Positions 61,111-64,000 of a stretch of DNA of 64,000 bases are shown here, piece after piece (within the stretch, counting starts at the first letter, position 1; every line of letters starts with the position of its first letter). The position numbers and the translations under genes are program-made. Source of the stretch: SIG307 sp964609025. Lineage in GTDB: Bacteria; Bacillota; Clostridia; Lachnospirales; Lachnospiraceae. Below the pieces are notes generated by a model, which saw only the letters and a list, made by a program, of their open reading frames with translations, did no database searches and was not told the DNA's origin. Location of the stretch: NCBI GenBank assembly GCA_964609025.1, contig CAZSQM010000006.1, forward strand, positions 1 through 64,000, read 5' to 3'.

Positions 61111-61212
61111 TTTACAAAGGCTGTTGGAATGACCCCCGGAGAATACCGGGAAAAGAATCGGGTAAAGCGTGACCCGCAGGGAGTGACGCTGGAACAAAAT
61201 CTCCGAAAATGA
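61111..61212 (+). pseudogene. C-terminal fragment of an AraC-type regulator
   Basis: From 61111 the plus strand reads FTKAVGMTPGEYREKNRVKR and runs to LRK-TGA (61210-61212). VGMTPGEYRE is the end of an AraC-family DNA-binding domain. Nothing upstream continues it: at 61110 the DNA becomes the ABC-transporter fragment on the other strand. It is a 5'-truncated remnant. Confidence 0.8.
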
Positions 61213-61234
61213 ATCTTTAGAACCACACAAATCG

Positions 61235-61274
61235 TAAAAAAGGGACCGCACGTTTCCTGATACGGTCCCTTTTC
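61235..61274 (-). terminator. Terminator of azlCD
   Basis: AAAAGGGACCG and CGGTCCCTTTTTT flank a short loop on the minus strand, immediately after the azlD stop. Confidence 0.85.
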
Positions 61275-61277
61275 CGT

Positions 61278-61583
61278 TTATAAGAAGAGTTCTACGAGAA
61301 ACACCGCGGCACACCCTCCCATTGCCACCTTGAACAGATTTCCGTCAAAGTAAGCAATCAGTACAGCTACCACAAAGCCCGCAAGTGCCGACCATGTGCT
61401 TGCGGTTGCAGTCAGAATTGCAGGAAATGTCATAACCGCTAAGGTTACATACGGCACATAATGCAGAAAAGAGCGTATGTATTTGTTTTTTATATTCTTT
61501 CGAATCAATGTCATCGGTAAGGCGCGGATGAGATATGTCACCCCGGCTGCCACTAACAGGTAAATATAAATATTATCCTTCAT
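61278..61583 (-). CDS. azlD: AzlD-type branched-chain amino acid transport subunit
   Basis: A 101-residue protein with four membrane helices and the AzlD pattern (GVTYLIRALPMTLI, FLHYVPYVTLAVMTFPAIL). Together with AzlC it exports branched-chain amino acids or analogues. The ATG at 61583 lies inside the end of azlC (11-bp overlap), so translation is coupled; the longer frame would overlap azlC by 47 bp. A terminator follows. Confidence 0.9.
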   Translation of the reverse strand: MKDNIYIYLLVAAGVTYLIRALPMTLIRKNIKNKYIRSFLHYVPYVTLAVMTFPAILTATASTWSALAGFVVAVLIAYFDGNLFKVAMGGCAAVFLVELFL

Positions 61584-62304
61584 TTGTATTTTCCCCACTT
61601 TCTTCAACCGGGTGTACATATGCCGCTATTCCGGCAATGACCACCGTTAATATCAAAATCCGCATACCGGAGGATAGCGGTATAAAATCCGCAAGCAACG
61701 TAAGGGCGCTGCTTGCAAGCATTGACGCAATTACAATAACAGCGATTACTTTATTCTTTCTTGCCGGCGGTATAATAATTGCGAGGAACATTCCGTACAG
61801 AGCAACATTCATGGCGCTTGCCACATTAGCGGGAAGAATATTACCCACAACCGCCCCGAGGAACGTTCCGAGTACCCAGCCCGGCGAAGCCACGCAGGCG
61901 GCCCCGTAAGTGTACCACGGGTTTAACTTGCCCGGTACGGTAGAAGAAATACCGAAAATCTCATCTGTAATAAAATACGAAATAAAGAACCGGTGCGGAA
62001 ACCATATCTTCTCCGGAACCTTCTGGGACAGGGCGCAGGACATCAGCAAATAACGCAAATTGATTACCAACTGCGTAATTGCCATTTCAAGATACCCCGA
62101 CCCTGCCGCAATTACCGTCATTACCGCAAACTCTCCCGCAGAAGCATGCATGGTAAACGACATAAGCGCCGACTGAAGCGGTGTCAGTCCGATATTCTTT
62201 GCTGTAATACCTAAGGTAAACGCCACGGCAAAATACCCTAATCCAATCGGCACGCCATGACGCAATCCCTTACAAAACCATTTTCTGTTTTCCTGTTTCT
62301 TCAT
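61573..62304 (-). CDS. azlC: AzlC-type branched-chain amino acid exporter subunit
   Basis: The 243-residue membrane protein has about seven helices. GLRHGVPIGLGYFAVAFTLG and FTMHASAGEFAVMTVIAAG.. NLRYLLMSCAL are AzlC hallmarks. AzlC is the large subunit of the AzlCD exporter. No Lrp-type azlB regulator is present here. The start follows the MraY-like gene by 66 bp on the same strand. Confidence 0.92.
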   Translation of the reverse strand: MKKQENRKWFCKGLRHGVPIGLGYFAVAFTLGITAKNIGLTPLQSALMSFTMHASAGEFAVMTVIAAGSGYLEMAITQLVINLRYLLMSCALSQKVPEKIWFPHRFFISYFITDEIFGISSTVPGKLNPWYTYGAACVASPGWVLGTFLGAVVGNILPANVASAMNVALYGMFLAIIIPPARKNKVIAVIVIASMLASSALTLLADFIPLSSGMRILILTVVIAGIAAYVHPVEESGENTNEG

Positions 62305-62370
62305 AAGTAGTTCAAACTCCTCTTTGGACGCTCTGTTTTCCCGGATACAAAGGCTTTTTGCCGCAAACCG

Positions 62371-63333
62371 TTACCTTATCAGGCACGCAACGGCGAAGGC
62401 TACTACAATCTGCAAAATAGCGAATTTAAATACCGTCTGTGTATTCGACCAGCCCAAATTCTTCCGCACATGGTCATGTAGCGGTGTTCTTGTATTTTTC
62501 AATATTTTGATTTTCAAAAAACGAAGCAGCGCAACCTTTACAAGTCCCAGTCCGCCGTCTAAAAACAACACCAGGGCAAACGGTATGTATAAAAGCACAT
62601 GACCGCTTCGTAACGCTGTAATGGCAATAAACAGACCCATCGCCCGGGAACCGGCATCCCCCATCATCATACGGCTCGGCGTCGCATTGTACCACAGATA
62701 TCCCAAAAGGCACGCCACCATTAAAAGGGTCATATAGCGGTAATCCTCCGGCAGTCCCGTGGCATCCGCGGTAAAGTAGAAGCTAAGCAGCGTGATACTG
62801 GTTAAGGTCGCCGACAATCCGTCCACGCCGTCGGCACAGTTTGTCACGTTAATGGACACCCAGACAAGCAGGGTCGCCAGAATGCCGAACAAAACCGTCG
62901 GCAGTGTAATTCCCTTTTCCAGAAAAGCAACGGAAATCGTCGTTCCGTTAAAATTGATATAGGTAACCGCTACCATCACCGAAATAATTAAATCCAGAAT
63001 TCCCTTTTTATACTCCCCCCACGGCGACTTGGAACAATCGTCCAAAAAACCGGTGAGCATTGCCGCAACGGTAAGAATCATATAAATGGAGCGCTCCCGC
63101 TCCAACGGCAGGAACAAAATCACACTGACGGCAAAAATCAGAATAAAAACAAAGCCCGCGCCCCTTGGCTTCCCCTGAGAAAGTTTCCCGTCTACCGCAA
63201 AATCACGTCCCCCGTCCCTCGGCAGAAGTCCTCCGCAACAGTGTAACAAAATACAAGTCAGCGCATAGGAAAACATCACACCCAGAAATGCGCCGATTCC
63301 GTCATCCATTCCCTGAAAAATCAATTCTAGCAT
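62371..63333 (-). CDS. MraY-like phospho-N-acetylmuramoyl-pentapeptide transferase
   Basis: A 320-residue, about ten-helix membrane protein of the MraY/WecA superfamily, moving a phospho-sugar to undecaprenyl phosphate. The key aspartates are in GFLDDCSK and NVTNCADGVDGL, then MMGDAGSRAMG and RTPLHDHVRKN, which is closest to MraY. No mur/dcw genes are beside it, so it may be a second MraY-type enzyme rather than the main one. The start at 63333 (GGAAGG) removes a 16-residue extension. Confidence 0.85.
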   Translation of the reverse strand: MLELIFQGMDDGIGAFLGVMFSYALTCILLHCCGGLLPRDGGRDFAVDGKLSQGKPRGAGFVFILIFAVSVILFLPLERERSIYMILTVAAMLTGFLDDCSKSPWGEYKKGILDLIISVMVAVTYINFNGTTISVAFLEKGITLPTVLFGILATLLVWVSINVTNCADGVDGLSATLTSITLLSFYFTADATGLPEDYRYMTLLMVACLLGYLWYNATPSRMMMGDAGSRAMGLFIAITALRSGHVLLYIPFALVLFLDGGLGLVKVALLRFLKIKILKNTRTPLHDHVRKNLGWSNTQTVFKFAILQIVVAFAVACLIR

Positions 63334-63413
63334 TTTCTTTTCCTTCCTTCCGAAGAAAAGCTCCTCTGCTCCAGGCCGCACGCGGCTGACATTTTCAAAG
63401 CTTCTCCGCGTAC

Positions 63414-63442
63414 ATTATACTTTTTTTGCGTAAAGAAAGCAA
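63414..63442 (-). promoter_or_regulatory. Promoter of the MraY-like gene
   Basis: TTGCTT (63437-63442), a 17-nt spacer and TATAAT (63414-63419). The -35 box lies in the 3' arm of the preceding gene's terminator stem. Confidence 0.65.
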
Positions 63443-63475
63443 CCGTTTCTTTTCACAAAGTTTCGGTTGCTTTCG
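63436..63475 (-). terminator. Terminator of the amidase gene
   Basis: AAAGCAACCG and CGGTTGCTTT form a 10-bp stem followed by a T-rich stretch on the minus strand. Confidence 0.7.
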
Positions 63476-63510
63476 CAAATTGTCGGTTCTGATGACAAAA
63501 TATGCAATTT

Positions 63511-64000
63511 TTATCGGTTTGGTATTACCAAAACGCTTCCGGTATGAATCACATTGATATTTGCGATATTGTTTGCCTTTGCCAGCGCCGTTACCGTAAC
63601 ACCGTATTTTTTGGCAATCGAAGTAAGTGTATCTCCTTTTTTAACGGTATACGTCTTTGCCTGTTCGTATTCCGCAACGCTTTCAATATATTCCTTTGCG
63701 GCGTCCGCGATTGCCTGTGCCAGTTTCTCCCGGTTGGAGGCATTCAAAAGGTACTCATAATCCTCCGGATTCGTTAAAAACGCCGATTCGAGCAATACCG
63801 CCGGACATGCCGTAAGCCTTGTCAGAGAAAGATTTGCCTTGCGAATGGTTCGAAGCGGATACCCCATACTTTCGCTGACGGACGCATTGATAATACCGGC
63901 GGCGTCCTGTAAGTTATTGTAGGAGTAAAACGTCAGAAAACCGGAAGACTTTGCATAGTCCGAGGTAATTCCCATCGCATTGCCGTGAATGGAAATGGAT
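63511..64000 (-). CDS. N-acetylmuramoyl-L-alanine amidase with C-terminal LysM (5' end outside window)
   Basis: The visible 163 codons begin inside an Amidase_3 domain: SISIHGNAMG is the zinc-site histidine block, and PAVLLESAFLTNPEDYEYL carries the catalytic glutamate. A LysM domain (TYTVKKGDTLTSIAKKYG..VLVIPNR) ends the protein. It cleaves the bond between muramic acid and the stem peptide. The N-terminus, including any signal, lies beyond 64000. It could serve cell separation or spore germination. Confidence 0.9.
   Translation of the reverse strand, partial: SISIHGNAMGITSDYAKSSGFLTFYSYNNLQDAAGIINASVSESMGYPLRTIRKANLSLTRLTACPAVLLESAFLTNPEDYEYLLNASNREKLAQAIADAAKEYIESVAEYEQAKTYTVKKGDTLTSIAKKYGVTVTALAKANNIANINVIHTGSVLVIPNR

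Noticed and set aside
1..64000. tRNA, rRNA, prophage or conjugative genes
   Set aside because: Reading both strands I found no cloverleaf-type tRNA, no rRNA segment and no phage or conjugation module. The TraX-like gene alone does not indicate transfer.

Overview
The window looks like chromosome of an endospore-forming, plant-polysaccharide-using member of the Clostridia, most like the Lachnospiraceae. The reasons are moderate GC, strong GGAGG ribosome sites, TTGACA-17-TATAAT promoters, T-box and THF riboswitch leaders, SpoIID- and YaaH-type spore proteins, PduL plus AckA, and a lipoprotein-rich xylanolytic operon. Genus and species cannot be fixed from the sequence alone. No rRNA, tRNA, CRISPR array or prophage was seen. 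Most genes lie on the minus strand.

Layout. 1-5.7 kb: start of a TraX-like membrane protein, a divergent methionyl-tRNA synthetase, and leuS behind a Leu T-box. 5.7-18 kb: a lipoprotein carrying two metalloprotease signatures, a HAD phosphatase, a self-regulated GntR/membrane-protein pair, an SDR enzyme, phosphoglucomutase, PduL, HtrA, PheA (P-protein) and a DUF5050 protein. 18-22.5 kb: folC and folT behind a THF riboswitch, then two unknown membrane-associated proteins. 22.5-31.8 kb: xylan utilisation, with a four-gene operon (GH43, GH43 lipoprotein, GH51, GH10 lipoprotein), a divergent AraC regulator and a GH8 exo-oligoxylanase. The two lipoproteins should cut xylan outside the cell, and the leaderless enzymes should finish arabinoxylo-oligosaccharides inside. 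No sugar transporter is present here.

31.9-36.1 kb: a probable operon of LysM protein, SpoIID-like protein, queA, a small unknown and a YfcE-type phosphoesterase. 36.3-40.5 kb: a 1409-residue double activase of the 2-hydroxyacyl-CoA dehydratase type. 40.6-47.7 kb: a decayed hicB, rho (with a repeat-rich disordered insert) and ung, yceD-rpmF, ackA and argH. 47.7-54.7 kb: a lipoprotein joining a beta-propeller to a chagasin-like inhibitor domain, a SIMPL protein, a highly divergent SpoIID-like protein, and a stand-alone TrpB2 under a Trp T-box. 54.7-56.2 kb: an AT-rich accessory islet with hicAB, a small HTH regulator, insertion-sequence debris and 15-bp direct repeats at both edges. 56.2-64 kb: YaaH-type GH18, a histidine phosphatase, a DUF374 protein, aroA, a deletion scar joining two gene fragments, azlCD, an MraY-like transferase and a truncated amidase.

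The least explained content is in the intergenic DNA. There are three unrelated families of dispersed hairpin-forming repeats. One has two copies whose stems differ by a compensatory base-pair change and which both lie just beyond a terminator. The deletion scar at about 61.1 kb and the islet at 54.7-56.2 kb are the clearest signs of recent rearrangement.
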